A stretch of DNA of 64,000 nucleotides from JAENVU01 sp963801105 (GTDB lineage Bacteria; Actinomycetota; Acidimicrobiia; IMCC26256; JAENVU01), in contig CAWDDH010000003.1 in the NCBI GenBank assembly GCA_963801105.1, positions 1,922,001 through 1,986,000 of the forward strand, written 5' to 3'. Below are positions 43,302 to 52,137 of the stretch, one piece after another; within the stretch, counting starts at the first letter, position 1, and every line of letters begins with the position of its first letter. The notes beneath the pieces are model-generated. The model ran no database searches. It saw only the letters and a program-made list of their open reading frames with translations, and was not told where the DNA came from. A program made the translations under genes and the position numbers.

Positions 43302-44750
43302 ATGCGTCCCGTCAAGCTCCCGAGTCTTCTTGTCGCGATCGCGCTCGTCGTATCGCTCGTCGTCCTCGGCGACGCGGGTGGGGCGCCCGGGGCCGCGGGT
43401 GCGGCACCGGCACCGGTCGGGATCCCGGTCATGGGCCCGAGTCTGCTGTCGGCCTCCCAGCTCGCGACCTGGTACCGCGCCACGAAGCGCACGCCGCTGA
43501 TCCCGGTCTCGATCGACCAGCTCGCGGCGTACTACATCGCCGAGGGCAGGGCCGAGGGCGTGCGCGGCGATCTCGCGTTCGCGCAGTCGGTGGTCGAGAC
43601 CGGCTACTTCGGGTTCGTCGGCAGCATCGTGAAGCCCGGGAACTACAACTACGCGGGGATGGGTGCCTGCGACTCGTGCAACTCGGGCCGACAGTTCCCC
43701 AGCGCGCGTGTCGGCATCCGCGCGCAGATCCAGCACCTCAAGAATTTCGCCGACCCGACCTCGCGCGCAGCCACGCTCGCGCACCCGCCGGTCGTCGAGT
43801 GGTACGGCAAGCGGTCGAACGGCACCCTCGATGCCGCGCTGGCGGCGTCGAACTACGACCACTTCTTCGCCAAGGGCACCGCGCCCACGTGGAACCTGAT
43901 GGGCGGTCCGGGCAAGTGGGCGAGCGCGCCGAACTACGGCGACGTCGTCATCGCGACCTACAACCGGATGCTCACGTTCAACGGGCTCGCCGGCAGCTGC
44001 CCGCCCGACCGGCTCGCGTTCGGTGCGTCCGAGGCGCGCGAGTGCCCCATGCCGATGCGCCACGCGGGGCGCGCGGTGGCCGCCGGGAACGGCGGGTACT
44101 ACGTGCTGAACGGCAGCGGTGCGGTCAAGGCGGTCGGCGCCCCGTTCTACGGGGCCCCCGCGTTCGCGTGGGACATCGCCCGCGACATCGCGACGACGCC
44201 GGACGGCAACGGCTATGTCGTCCTCGACGGGTACGGGGGCGTCCATCTGTACGGCTCCGCAGCCACGGGACCGTTGCGTCTGCTGCACGGGCCCTACTTC
44301 AACTTCGACATCGCGCGCTCCATCGCGATCACCGCGGACGGCGCCGGGTACTTCCTCCTCGACGGCTTCGGCGGGATCCACGTCGTGGGTACCGCCACGC
44401 GCCCGAAGGGCCGGTATCCGTACTGGTCCGGGTGGGACATCGCGCGGTCGATCGCGATCACCGGCAACGGTGCCGGGCTCGTCGAGCTCGACGGATTCGG
44501 GGCCGCGTGGACGTTCGGCACGCTCCCGCGTCTCGGGACGGCCTACTTCGGCTTCGACATCGGCCGTGATATCGCGGTCACCCCGGACGGCGCCGGCTAC
44601 GTGATCCTCGACGGCTTCGGCGGCGTCCACCGCTACGGCACCGCGCCGCCCAGCAAGCAGATCGGCTATGCCCTCTTCGACCGCTGGCGCTCGATCGTGA
44701 TCCGCAACGGCACGTTCACCGCGGTGCGCGCCGACGGCTACGTCGTCTGA
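43302..44750 (+). CDS. Secreted glucosaminidase with C-terminal six-repeat propeller-like domain
   Basis: A 482-residue exported protein. A signal peptide (about 1-35) precedes a glucosaminidase-like domain (about 55-235) with RGDLAFAQSVVETGYFGF, NYNYAGMGACDSC and ARVGIRAQIQHLKNFAD, clearly paralogous to the gene at 37368. The C-terminal half consists of about six 45-residue repeats with the core D-I-A-R-x-I-A-x-T-x-D-G-x-G-Y-x-x-L-D-G-F-G-G. ATG 43302, with GGAAG before it, was preferred over ATG 43290 and GTG 43275. The role is probably cell-wall remodelling, with the repeats binding glycan or protein. Confidence 0.82.
   Translation: MRPVKLPSLLVAIALVVSLVVLGDAGGAPGAAGAAPAPVGIPVMGPSLLSASQLATWYRATKRTPLIPVSIDQLAAYYIAEGRAEGVRGDLAFAQSVVETGYFGFVGSIVKPGNYNYAGMGACDSCNSGRQFPSARVGIRAQIQHLKNFADPTSRAATLAHPPVVEWYGKRSNGTLDAALAASNYDHFFAKGTAPTWNLMGGPGKWASAPNYGDVVIATYNRMLTFNGLAGSCPPDRLAFGASEARECPMPMRHAGRAVAAGNGGYYVLNGSGAVKAVGAPFYGAPAFAWDIARDIATTPDGNGYVVLDGYGGVHLYGSAATGPLRLLHGPYFNFDIARSIAITADGAGYFLLDGFGGIHVVGTATRPKGRYPYWSGWDIARSIAITGNGAGLVELDGFGAAWTFGTLPRLGTAYFGFDIGRDIAVTPDGAGYVILDGFGGVHRYGTAPPSKQIGYALFDRWRSIVIRNGTFTAVRADGYVV
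44061..44750 (+). repeat. Coding tandem repeats: about six 45-residue propeller-like units
   Basis: Four strong units start WDIARDIATTPDG, FDIARSIAITADG, WDIARSIAITGNG and FDIGRDIAVTPDG, each followed by a G-Y-x-x-L-D-G-(F/Y)-G-G strand. A diverged unit at each end gives six. The nucleotide sequences differ between units, so this is an old protein repeat, not a recent DNA duplication. Six blades would suit a closed beta-propeller. Confidence 0.7.
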
Positions 44751-44765
44751 CGCGAGGAACGCGGC

Positions 44766-45374
44766 TCAGCGGTCGAGTGCGGTCTGCTCGGCACCGATCG
44801 TGGTGTCGTCGCCGTGGCCGGTGTGTACCCGCGTGGCGGGTGGGAGCGTGAACAGCCGGGTCCGGATGGAGTGCACGATCGTCTCGCGGTCGGAGTAGGA
44901 ACGCCCCGTCGCCCCCGGGCCGCCCTGGAAGAGCGTGTCGCCCGAGAACAGCTCCGCGTGGTCCTCGTCGTAGAGGCTGACACCACCCGGGGAGTGCCCG
45001 GGGGTGTGCAGGACCAGCAGCCCCGTGCCGCCGGCGTCGAGGCGCTCGCCGTCGGCGAGGACCCCGTCCGGTGCCCGCTCGGGGTACACGACATCCCAGA
45101 GCATCCGGTCGTCGGGGTGGAGCAGGATCGGCGCGCCCGTGGCGTCGGCCACCGCGGCCGCGGCGTTGATGTGGTCGTTGTGGCCGTGGGTACACACGAT
45201 CGCCACCACCTCGCGACCTCCGACGGCCTCCACGATGGGTGTGGCCTCGTGGGCCGCGTCGATCACGAGGCACTGTGCGTCGTCGCCGACGATCCAGATG
45301 TTGTTGTCGACCTCGAAGTCCTCGCCGTCGATCGAGAACGTGCCGTGCGTGACGACGTGGTCGAGCCGACTCAC
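44766..45374 (-). CDS. MBL-fold hydrolase, mycothiol-linked glyoxalase II-like partner of MscR
   Basis: A 202-residue metallo-beta-lactamase protein with metal motif CTHGHNDHINAA, LHTPGHSPGGVSLY, LFSGDTLFQGGPGATGR and HTGHGDDTTIG. Its GTG start overlaps the mscR stop by four bases. In mycobacteria an MBL protein follows the S-nitrosomycothiol reductase gene in the same way, and it is thought to hydrolyse the S-formyl- or related mycothiol thioester made by MscR. The activity is inferred from context. Confidence 0.85.
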   Translation of the reverse strand: MSRLDHVVTHGTFSIDGEDFEVDNNIWIVGDDAQCLVIDAAHEATPIVEAVGGREVVAIVCTHGHNDHINAAAAVADATGAPILLHPDDRMLWDVVYPERAPDGVLADGERLDAGGTGLLVLHTPGHSPGGVSLYDEDHAELFSGDTLFQGGPGATGRSYSDRETIVHSIRTRLFTLPPATRVHTGHGDDTTIGAEQTALDR

Positions 45375-46456
45375 AGGACGACCACGGATCGGAGGACCTC
45401 GCCCCGCTCCATCTTGTGGAAGGCGGCCTCGACGTCATCGAGGGAGATGCGCTCGCTCACGAACCGGTCGAGCGGGAGCCGACCCTGGAGGTACAGGTCG
45501 ACGAGCATCGGGAAGTCCCGACTGGGTAGGCAGTCGCCGTACCAACTCGGCTTCAGCGCGCCGCCCCGCCCGAAGAACTCGATCATGGGCAGCTCGATCG
45601 TCATCGACGGGTCGGGTACGCCCACCTGGACGAGCGTGCCGGCGAGATCGCGGGCGAGGAACGCCTGGTGCATGACCTCCGGCCGGCCGACCGCCTCCAC
45701 GCAGACGTCGGCGCCGAAGCCGTCGGTCAGCGCCCGAACCGCCTCGACCGCGTCTTGCGTGCTCGCGTCCACCACGTCGGTCGCGCCGAACTCGCGTGCC
45801 CAGTCGAGCTTGGTCGCGTCGAGGTCCACCGCGATGACCTTGGCCGCGCCGGCGAGGCGTGCGCCCATGATCGCGGCGTCGCCCACACCGCCACAGCCGA
45901 ACACCGCGACGCTGTCGCCACGCTGCACGTTGCCGGTGAACATGGCCGCACCGAGGCCGGCCATCACCCCGCAGCCGAGCAGGCCGACGGCGGCGGGGTC
46001 CGCGGTTGCGTCGACCTTCGTGGCCTGACCCGCGGCGACGAGCGTCTTCTCCGCGAACGCGCCGATGCCGAGGGCCGGGCTGAGCTCGGTGCCGTCGGGG
46101 AGCGTCATCTTCCGGGTCGCGTTGTGGGTCGCGAAGCAGTACCAGGGTCGGCCGCGTCGGCAGGCGCGGCATTCGCCGCACACCGCGCGCCAGTTGAGGA
46201 CGACGAAGTCGCCCGGCGCGACGCTCGTGACGTCGGGACCGACCGCCTCGACGAGGCCGGCGGCCTCGTGGCCGAGGAGGAACGGGAACTCGTCATTGAT
46301 GGCGCCCTCCCGGTAGTGCAGGTCGGTGTGGCACACGCCGCACGCCTGGACCTGGACGAGCACCTCACCGGGACCGGGGTCGGGCACCAGGATCGTCTCG
46401 GCGCGCACCGGCTCGCCCTGGGCCCGGGCGACCACCCCGCGGACTTCGTGCGCCAT
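45371..46456 (-). CDS. mscR: S-nitrosomycothiol reductase / mycothiol-dependent formaldehyde dehydrogenase
   Basis: A 361-residue zinc alcohol dehydrogenase-family protein. Catalytic-zinc residues are in QACGVCHTDLHYREG and LLGHEAAGLVE. Structural-zinc cysteines are in CGECRACRRGRPWYC, and the Rossmann motif is VAVFGCGGVGDAAI. The wording NWRAVCGECRAC and the downstream coupled MBL gene match the MscR group. It oxidises S-hydroxymethyl-mycothiol formed from formaldehyde and reduces S-nitrosomycothiol. This implies the organism makes mycothiol; biosynthesis genes are not in the window. Confidence 0.88.
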   Translation of the reverse strand: MAHEVRGVVARAQGEPVRAETILVPDPGPGEVLVQVQACGVCHTDLHYREGAINDEFPFLLGHEAAGLVEAVGPDVTSVAPGDFVVLNWRAVCGECRACRRGRPWYCFATHNATRKMTLPDGTELSPALGIGAFAEKTLVAAGQATKVDATADPAAVGLLGCGVMAGLGAAMFTGNVQRGDSVAVFGCGGVGDAAIMGARLAGAAKVIAVDLDATKLDWAREFGATDVVDASTQDAVEAVRALTDGFGADVCVEAVGRPEVMHQAFLARDLAGTLVQVGVPDPSMTIELPMIEFFGRGGALKPSWYGDCLPSRDFPMLVDLYLQGRLPLDRFVSERISLDDVEAAFHKMERGEVLRSVVVL

Positions 46457-46496
46457 CGACGTTCCCTTTCCTCCGACGTGGCTCGTGGTCGTGTGT

Positions 46497-47207
46497 CTAG
46501 CGCACCCGCAGCGTCACCCGGATGGGACGGTGGTCGGAGCCGACCGCGGGGCCGACCCGACCGTCGAGCACTTCGAGCCGGTCGTCGATCCAGACGTGGT
46601 CGATCTGGCTGTGGGGCCGACCGCCGGGCCACGTGCGGCCGCGGACGGCCCGGCGCCGACCCGGAAGCGCGAGCCCGATGGGCGGCCCCCACATGTTGCA
46701 GTCGCCCGCGATCGCCGAGGGCAGGCCGCGGGCCTCGAGCGCGCGATCGACCGCCCTCAGCTGAGGGAGCGAGCCCCACAACCGGTGGGAGGCGTGGATG
46801 CCGGCGACCGCCACCGGGGTGCCGCCGACCTCGACCTCGGCGACGATCGCGTGGCGTCGCTCGATCACGTCGCCGGGTGCCCGGGGCAGGGGCAGGTTCG
46901 TGAACGACCGGACGGGCAGGCGGCTGAGGACCGCGAGTCCGCACGTGCCCGCCGGTCCCGGGTCGGGGGCGAGGTGCCGAGGTCGCGCCGGATTGCGGTC
47001 GGACATGAACGCCACGTCGTGCAGGTGGGCGCCCGTGCGTGCGGCGAGCTCCTCGACGAACGCGGGCCGGCCGTGCGGGCGCCAGGCCTCCGGAAGGACG
47101 AGCACGTCGGCGTCGAGATCGAGGCAGGCGCTCATCGCGTCGAACGCGCGCCCGTGCATGTCCACGCACCAGTGCAGGTTGAGGCAGGCGATCGACAGCT
47201 CGGGCAT
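46497..47207 (-). CDS. Endonuclease/exonuclease/phosphatase-family protein
   Basis: A 236-residue EEP-fold protein with SIACLNLHWCVD at the start (Asn of the metal site), VLVLPEAW (the metal-binding Glu), AGIHASHR, AIAGDCNMWG (the D-x-N motif) and QIDHVWID then GSDHRPIRVTL (catalytic D-H). It could be a phosphodiesterase for nucleic acid, phospholipid or another substrate. ATG 47207 was preferred over the longer frame to 47279, because that would run over the start of the divergent SDR gene. Confidence 0.8.
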   Translation of the reverse strand: MPELSIACLNLHWCVDMHGRAFDAMSACLDLDADVLVLPEAWRPHGRPAFVEELAARTGAHLHDVAFMSDRNPARPRHLAPDPGPAGTCGLAVLSRLPVRSFTNLPLPRAPGDVIERRHAIVAEVEVGGTPVAVAGIHASHRLWGSLPQLRAVDRALEARGLPSAIAGDCNMWGPPIGLALPGRRRAVRGRTWPGGRPHSQIDHVWIDDRLEVLDGRVGPAVGSDHRPIRVTLRVR

Positions 47208-47277
47208 GGGGGAATCGCAGGATACCGGGCCGTCCCAATAACCTCCGGCGGTCGTCCAATCTCCGGAGGTGTCGGTC

Positions 47278-48076
47278 ATGCCCGTCAGCGGTTTCGATCT
47301 CAGTGGTCAGGTAGCGGTGCTCACCGGTGCCGGGAGCGGCATCGGCAAGGCGACCGCGCTGACCCTGGCCGAGGCCGGTGCGACGATCGTCGGCGGCGAC
47401 ATCGACGCGGGCGCGGTCCAGGCCACCGCCGACGAGATCACCGCGGCGGGAGGCACCGCGCCGCGCCGTCCCGACCGACGTGAGCCAGCGGGCGCAGATC
47501 GACGCGCTGATCGACGGCGCGAAGTCCGAGTTCGGTCGGGTCGACGTCGTCGGCAACATCGCCGGGATCCCGCACAACCGCATGGTCGCCGAGTGCACCG
47601 ACGAGGAGTTCGAGCGGATCCTCTCGATCAACCTCAAGAGCGTGTTCTACGGCTGCCAGGCCGCGATGCGCGTGATGGCCGGCCAGGGGTCCGGGAACAT
47701 CGTGAACATCTCGTCCGGCGCGATCGACACGCCGGCCCCGACGCTCGCCTGCTACGGCATGACCAAGGCGGCGGTCGCGATGCTCACCAAGACGCTCGCG
47801 TGCGAGGCCGGTCCGCTCGGCATCCGCGTCAACGCGCTCGCGCCGGGTGTCATCGAGACCAACTTCTCGCGTCACAACTTCGTCGACGACCAGGGCGAGG
47901 TCGACCCGGAGAAGCTGGAGGGCTACCGGAAGCGCTTCGGCGCGATGGCGCCGCTCAAGCGGGTCGGTGTGGCCCAGGACGTCGCGGACACGATCCTGTT
48001 CCTCGTCTCGGAGCGGGCGTCGTTCATGACCGGGCAGATCCTGCGCCCCAACGGCGGCGTGGCGATGCCCTGGTAG
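47278..48076 (+). CDS. Short-chain dehydrogenase/reductase, interrupted by a +1 frameshift
   Basis: The start ATG 47278 is preceded by GGAGGT. The NAD(P)-binding motif GAGSGIG and GGDIDAGAVQ are in the first frame up to AAGGTAP. From about 47462 the remainder continues in the next frame: VPTDVSQRAQIDALID, GNIAGIPHN, the catalytic Ser region NISSGA, YGMTKAAV with Tyr and Lys, and a C-terminus ending RPNGGVAMPW. One extra C in GCGCCGCGCC accounts for the break. The corrected product is about 265 residues, normal for an SDR. Substrate unknown. Confidence 0.82.
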
Positions 48077-48082
48077 GAACGG

Positions 48083-49489
48083 TCAGTCGGCGCTCGGGAG
48101 CCGCACCTCGACCCGGGCACCGGGAAGGTCGCCGACCCCGGGATCGGTGATCGCGACGGTGCCACCGTGACGCTCGCTGATCGAGCGGACCATGGCGAGC
48201 CCGAGGCCGAGGCCGCCGGCATCGCGTGCGCGTCCCTCGTCGAGACGGGTGAACCGCTCGAACACGCGCTCGCGATCGGCGAACGGGATGCCCGGACCGT
48301 CGTCCTCGACCACGAGCAGGACCCCGTCGGGGTTGGTCGTGAGCGACACCCGCACGGTGGTGGACGCGTGCCGCAGGGCGTTGTCGAGCAGGTTGCGGAC
48401 GACCCGCATCAGCTGCTCGCGGCTGCCGCGCACCCGGCCGGCCGAGACCCGATCGGCCGTGATCTGCACGGTGCCCGGCCGAACGCGGGCGATCTCCTCG
48501 AGCACGATGTCGTCGAGGTCGACGAGTGCGGTGGGCAACTCGCCCTCCTCGCCGCGTGCGAGGTCGAGCAGGTCGCCGACGATCTTCTCCATGCGGTCGT
48601 CCTCGTCGAGCATCCGGCGCACGACCTCGGGCCAGTCGCTGCGGTCGGGGTGCGCGAGCGCGACCTCACCGGTCGCACGGATGGCCGCGACCGGCGAGCG
48701 CAGCTCGTGGGACGCGTCGGACACGAACTGGCGTTGAGACTCGGATGCGCCCTGGAGCCGGTCGAGCATCTGGTTCATCGTGCGCGCGAGGCGACCGACC
48801 TCGTCCTGGCCGCGCGGCTCGGACACGCGCCGGTCGAGACTCGAGTGCGTGATCTCGGTGACCTCGGTCCGGATGACCTCCACCGGTCGCAGCGCGCGTC
48901 CGGTGACCGCCCACGCGACGATCGCGACGAGCGCGATCAGGGCCGGGAGCGTCCACCAGAGGGTGGTGGTGAGGGTGTGCACCGACGACTCGATCGCGCC
49001 TCCCGGCCCCGCCGCGACGAGGTATCCCGGGCGCCGGGCCTGATCGAGGGGGATCTGGATCACGTCGATGACGCGGTCGCCGACGAACCAGACGTTGTGC
49101 TCCGCCGCGATGGCCTGCGGGAACGGACGTCCGTGAGGGCCGACGACCTTTTCCGTGCCGTCACCCGTGCCGATCCAGTCGGCCCAGCGACCCTCCGAGT
49201 AGCCGGGCGACCCGCCGATGATGTTGCCCTGTGAGTCCATGACGAGGACGGTGAAGCCGGCAGGGCCCGGCGACGGGAGCCGGTCCACCGGATTGCCGTG
49301 CTCGAGGCGCTCGTGCGCCTCCGCGAGCGCCAGGGCGCTCTCGGTGCGGAGGTCGTCCTTCAGGGACGTGCGGACCGAGGCGACGAGGAGCCAGGCGGCC
49401 GCCGCCAGCGCCGTGGTCACGATCAGCGTCGCGGCGACGGTCATGCGCCAGCGGACGGTGCCGAACGTGCGCTTACTCTTCGTCGCCAT
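48083..49489 (-). CDS. Sensor histidine kinase
   Basis: About 468 residues: helix one (about residues 15-37), an extracytoplasmic domain of about 125 residues, helix two (about 175-197), a HAMP domain and a kinase core. The H-box is SDASHELRSPVAAI, with NLLDNALRHA, VEDDGPGIPF and GLGLGLAMV. ATG 49489 is taken as the start (GTG 49498 is possible). It lies inside the end of the response-regulator gene, so the two are coupled. The ligand is not evident from sequence. Confidence 0.9.
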   Translation of the reverse strand: MATKSKRTFGTVRWRMTVAATLIVTTALAAAAWLLVASVRTSLKDDLRTESALALAEAHERLEHGNPVDRLPSPGPAGFTVLVMDSQGNIIGGSPGYSEGRWADWIGTGDGTEKVVGPHGRPFPQAIAAEHNVWFVGDRVIDVIQIPLDQARRPGYLVAAGPGGAIESSVHTLTTTLWWTLPALIALVAIVAWAVTGRALRPVEVIRTEVTEITHSSLDRRVSEPRGQDEVGRLARTMNQMLDRLQGASESQRQFVSDASHELRSPVAAIRATGEVALAHPDRSDWPEVVRRMLDEDDRMEKIVGDLLDLARGEEGELPTALVDLDDIVLEEIARVRPGTVQITADRVSAGRVRGSREQLMRVVRNLLDNALRHASTTVRVSLTTNPDGVLLVVEDDGPGIPFADRERVFERFTRLDEGRARDAGGLGLGLAMVRSISERHGGTVAITDPGVGDLPGARVEVRLPSAD

Positions 49490-50181
49490 TTCCCTCACCG
49501 CCGTCGCGGCCGTCGGCGACGAGCCGGTAGCCCGCGCCGCGGACCGTCAGGATCGTCTGCAGCCCGAACGGCGCGTCGATCTTCTTGCGGACGTACCCGA
49601 TGTAGACCTCGACGATGTTGGGGTCGCCCTCGAAATCCGGCCCCCACACCTCGTCGAGCAGGACCGTCTTGGGCACGATCGCGTCGGAACGGCGCATCAG
49701 CAGCTCGAGCAGCGCGTACTCGCGCGCGGTCAGGCTGATCGGGGTGTCGCCGCGGGTGCACTGGCGCGACGCGGGATCGAGGCTCAGCGTGCCGACCGTG
49801 AGCACGGCGGGGCGCGGCGCCGCGCCGCGCCGGAGGAGCGCCCGCAGCCGGGCGACGAGCACCACGAACGAGAACGGCTTGCTCAGGAAGTCGTCGGCGC
49901 CGGTGTCGAGGGCCTCGGCCTCGTCGAGTTCGCCGTCCTTGGCCGTGAGCATGAGGATCGGCGTCCAGACGCCCTCGTCCCGAAGGGTGCGGCACACGCG
50001 GTAGCCGTTCATGCCCGGAAGGAGGATGTCGAGGATGATCGCCGCGTACTCGGTCTCCCGGGCCCGCCAGAGTCCGTCGGTACCGTCGCCGACGACGTCG
50101 ACGTCGAAGCCCTCCGGCGCGGAGGCCGTCGGCCAGGGCGGTCGCGATGCTCGCCTCGTCCTCGACGACCAACACACGCAT
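49473..50181 (-). CDS. OmpR-family response regulator, with a +1 frameshift near the N-terminus
   Basis: ATG 50181 opens with MRVLVVEDEASIATALADGLRA. One extra G on the coding strand near 50115-50120 then shifts the frame. The rest reads in the next frame: EGFDVDVVGDG, phospho-acceptor Asp in IILDILLPGMNGYRV, LMLTAKD, FLSKPFS and a winged helix ending ILTVRGAGYRLVADG. The corrected length is about 235 residues. It overlaps the kinase gene. Given the intact kinase partner and DNA-binding domain, a consensus error is likelier than gene loss. Confidence 0.85.
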
Positions 50182-50304
50182 CCGACGATGCTGCCACGCC
50201 CCGGGCGCTGCGACCGGCAACGCCTCAGCGGGAGTTCAGCAAGGGCCCGGTCCCCGGAGGATCCCGGGGACCGGCCCGTGCGGTGTGGTGCGGTGGGCGG
50301 CTGA

Positions 50305-50766
50305 TCAGGGATTGCAGCCGATGGCGTACACGTCCTGGGGGAGGCCCTTCGGGTTCCCCGACGCGCACATGGCCGAAAGGTCGGCCTCGGAGACATCCAC
50401 CCAACGGTCGCCGTCCGCCTGGAGCAGCCAGGCCGTGTCGATGACGGTGTTGCTGCCGCTGACGGCCGCGTAGCCGCCGCCACAGGTGACACCGCTGATC
50501 GTGACCGGCAGTGCGGCGCCGGTGTTCGTGGTCCCACCCGAGACGACCGACTGCACCGCCGCGACCGTGCACGCCGGCCCGGACGTCGCCGCCTCGGTCG
50601 TCGGCGCGGTGTTCGTCGACTCCTTGCTGGCGGCCCGGCGGACCTTCTGCTCGCTCTTGGAGCCGCCCGACGACGAACATCCGGCGACGGCGAGGACGGC
50701 GAGACCCACGACGGCGACTCGGGCGAGCCGGCGCGCGGGACGAGCGGGTGCGGACGGGGCATCCAT
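50305..50766 (-). CDS. Small secreted lipoprotein, unknown
   Basis: A 153-residue protein with a lipoprotein signal peptide (lipobox LAVAGC), a Ser/Lys/Thr-rich linker and a compact C-terminal domain with four Cys (in GPACTVAAVQ, GVTCGGGY, SAMCASG and AIGCNP) that may form two disulfides. AAGGAGA precedes the ATG. It is divergent from the DEAD-box helicase gene; the 195-bp spacer shows nothing else. No named family is recognised. Confidence 0.75.
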   Translation of the reverse strand: MDAPSAPARPARRLARVAVVGLAVLAVAGCSSSGGSKSEQKVRRAASKESTNTAPTTEAATSGPACTVAAVQSVVSGGTTNTGAALPVTISGVTCGGGYAAVSGSNTVIDTAWLLQADGDRWVDVSEADLSAMCASGNPKGLPQDVYAIGCNP

Positions 50767-50961
50767 GGACAGGTCTCCTTCGAAGCGGGAGTGGGCAGTG
50801 GCGCGAGTCTTCGAGCCACTTCTTCGACGGTCACCGCCCGTCCTTGAGCCGAGATCTGATCGGGTCCGGGGACCACCTGGAGGCGACGGTGCCCGTCGCG
50901 CCCGGTACCGGGCGGCCCCGATCGCTGACCTAGAGTGGTCCATCCCAGTGAAAGCACGCGC

Positions 50962-52134
50962 ATGACCACGACGTTCGCGGATCTGGGCGTCTCGGCCCCT
51001 CTCGCCGACGCCCTCGCCGCCCAGGGCATCACCGAGCCCTTTGCCATCCAGGCCCTGACCATCGCCGACGCCCTCTCCGGCGCCGATGTGCTCGGCAAGG
51101 CCAAGACCGGCTCGGGCAAGACCCTGGCCTTCGGCCTGCCCCTGCTCGACCGCGTGACCCGCGCCGAGCCCCGCCGTCCACACGGCCTCGTCCTCGTGCC
51201 CACCCGGGAGCTCGCGAACCAGGTGAAGGAGGTCCTGGCCCCGCTGGGGAAGAGCGTCGGGCTCGAGGTCATCGCCTGCTACGGCGGCGTCGGGATGGAA
51301 CCGCAGATCGACGCACTGCGCGCCGGGGTCGACGTGATCATCGGCACGCCCGGCCGGCTCATCGACCTGATGGAGCGGCGCGAGCTGTCCTTCGCCGCGG
51401 TGCAGGTGCTCGTCCTCGACGAGGCCGACCGGATGGCCGACATGGGCTTCCTCCCCCAGGTGCAGAAGATCCTGCACCGGGTGGAGAGCGAGCACCAGAC
51501 GATGCTCTTCTCCGCGACGCTCGACCGCGGCATCGACCGCCTCGTGGCCCGCTACCTGAAGGACCCGGTCTCACACGAGGTCGAGTCCGACGACGAGACC
51601 GTCGACGAGATGCACCACCGCTTCCTCCTCGTCCACCAGATGGACAAGGTCAAGGTCGCCGCCGCGATCTCGCGCGGCGTGGACCGCACGCTGGTCTTCT
51701 GTCGCACCAAGCGCGGCGCGGACCGCGTCGTCGAGCAACTGATGCGGGAGCGGGTGAAGGCGGGCGCGATCCACGGCGACCTGCGCCAGGCCGCCCGCGA
51801 GCGCGCGCTGGCCGACTTCGGGAGCGGCAAGCTGCCCGTCCTCGTCGCGACCGACGTCGCCGCGCGGGGAATCCATGTGGACGCCGTCGACGTGGTCATC
51901 CACTACGACCCGCCGGAGGACCACAAGGCGTACCTCCACCGGTCCGGGCGCACCGCGCGCGCCGGTGAGGCCGGCGTCGCCGTGATGCTCTCGCTCTGGA
52001 ACGAGGAGAACGACGTCCGGGTCATCCAGCGTCGTCTCAACCTCGACGGACCCATCGTCGAAGTGTTCTCGAACGACCCCCGGCTCGCCGACCTTCGGGC
52101 GTGGGACCCGGAGTCCGACGAAGCCGTCGTCTGA
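50962..52134 (+). CDS. DEAD-box RNA helicase
   Basis: A 390-residue helicase with the full motif set: Q motif (FADLGVSAPLADALAAQGITEPFAIQ), I (AKTGSGKT), Ia (PTRELANQV), Ib (TPGRL), II (VLDEADRM), III (FSATL), IV (TLVFCRTK), V (ATDVAARGIHV) and VI (HRSGRTARAG). It ends soon after motif VI with a short acidic tail and lacks the basic C-terminal extension of RhlE/DeaD-type proteins. It probably acts in ribosome assembly or RNA turnover. Confidence 0.93.
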   Translation: MTTTFADLGVSAPLADALAAQGITEPFAIQALTIADALSGADVLGKAKTGSGKTLAFGLPLLDRVTRAEPRRPHGLVLVPTRELANQVKEVLAPLGKSVGLEVIACYGGVGMEPQIDALRAGVDVIIGTPGRLIDLMERRELSFAAVQVLVLDEADRMADMGFLPQVQKILHRVESEHQTMLFSATLDRGIDRLVARYLKDPVSHEVESDDETVDEMHHRFLLVHQMDKVKVAAAISRGVDRTLVFCRTKRGADRVVEQLMRERVKAGAIHGDLRQAARERALADFGSGKLPVLVATDVAARGIHVDAVDVVIHYDPPEDHKAYLHRSGRTARAGEAGVAVMLSLWNEENDVRVIQRRLNLDGPIVEVFSNDPRLADLRAWDPESDEAVV

Positions 52135-52137
52135 CGC

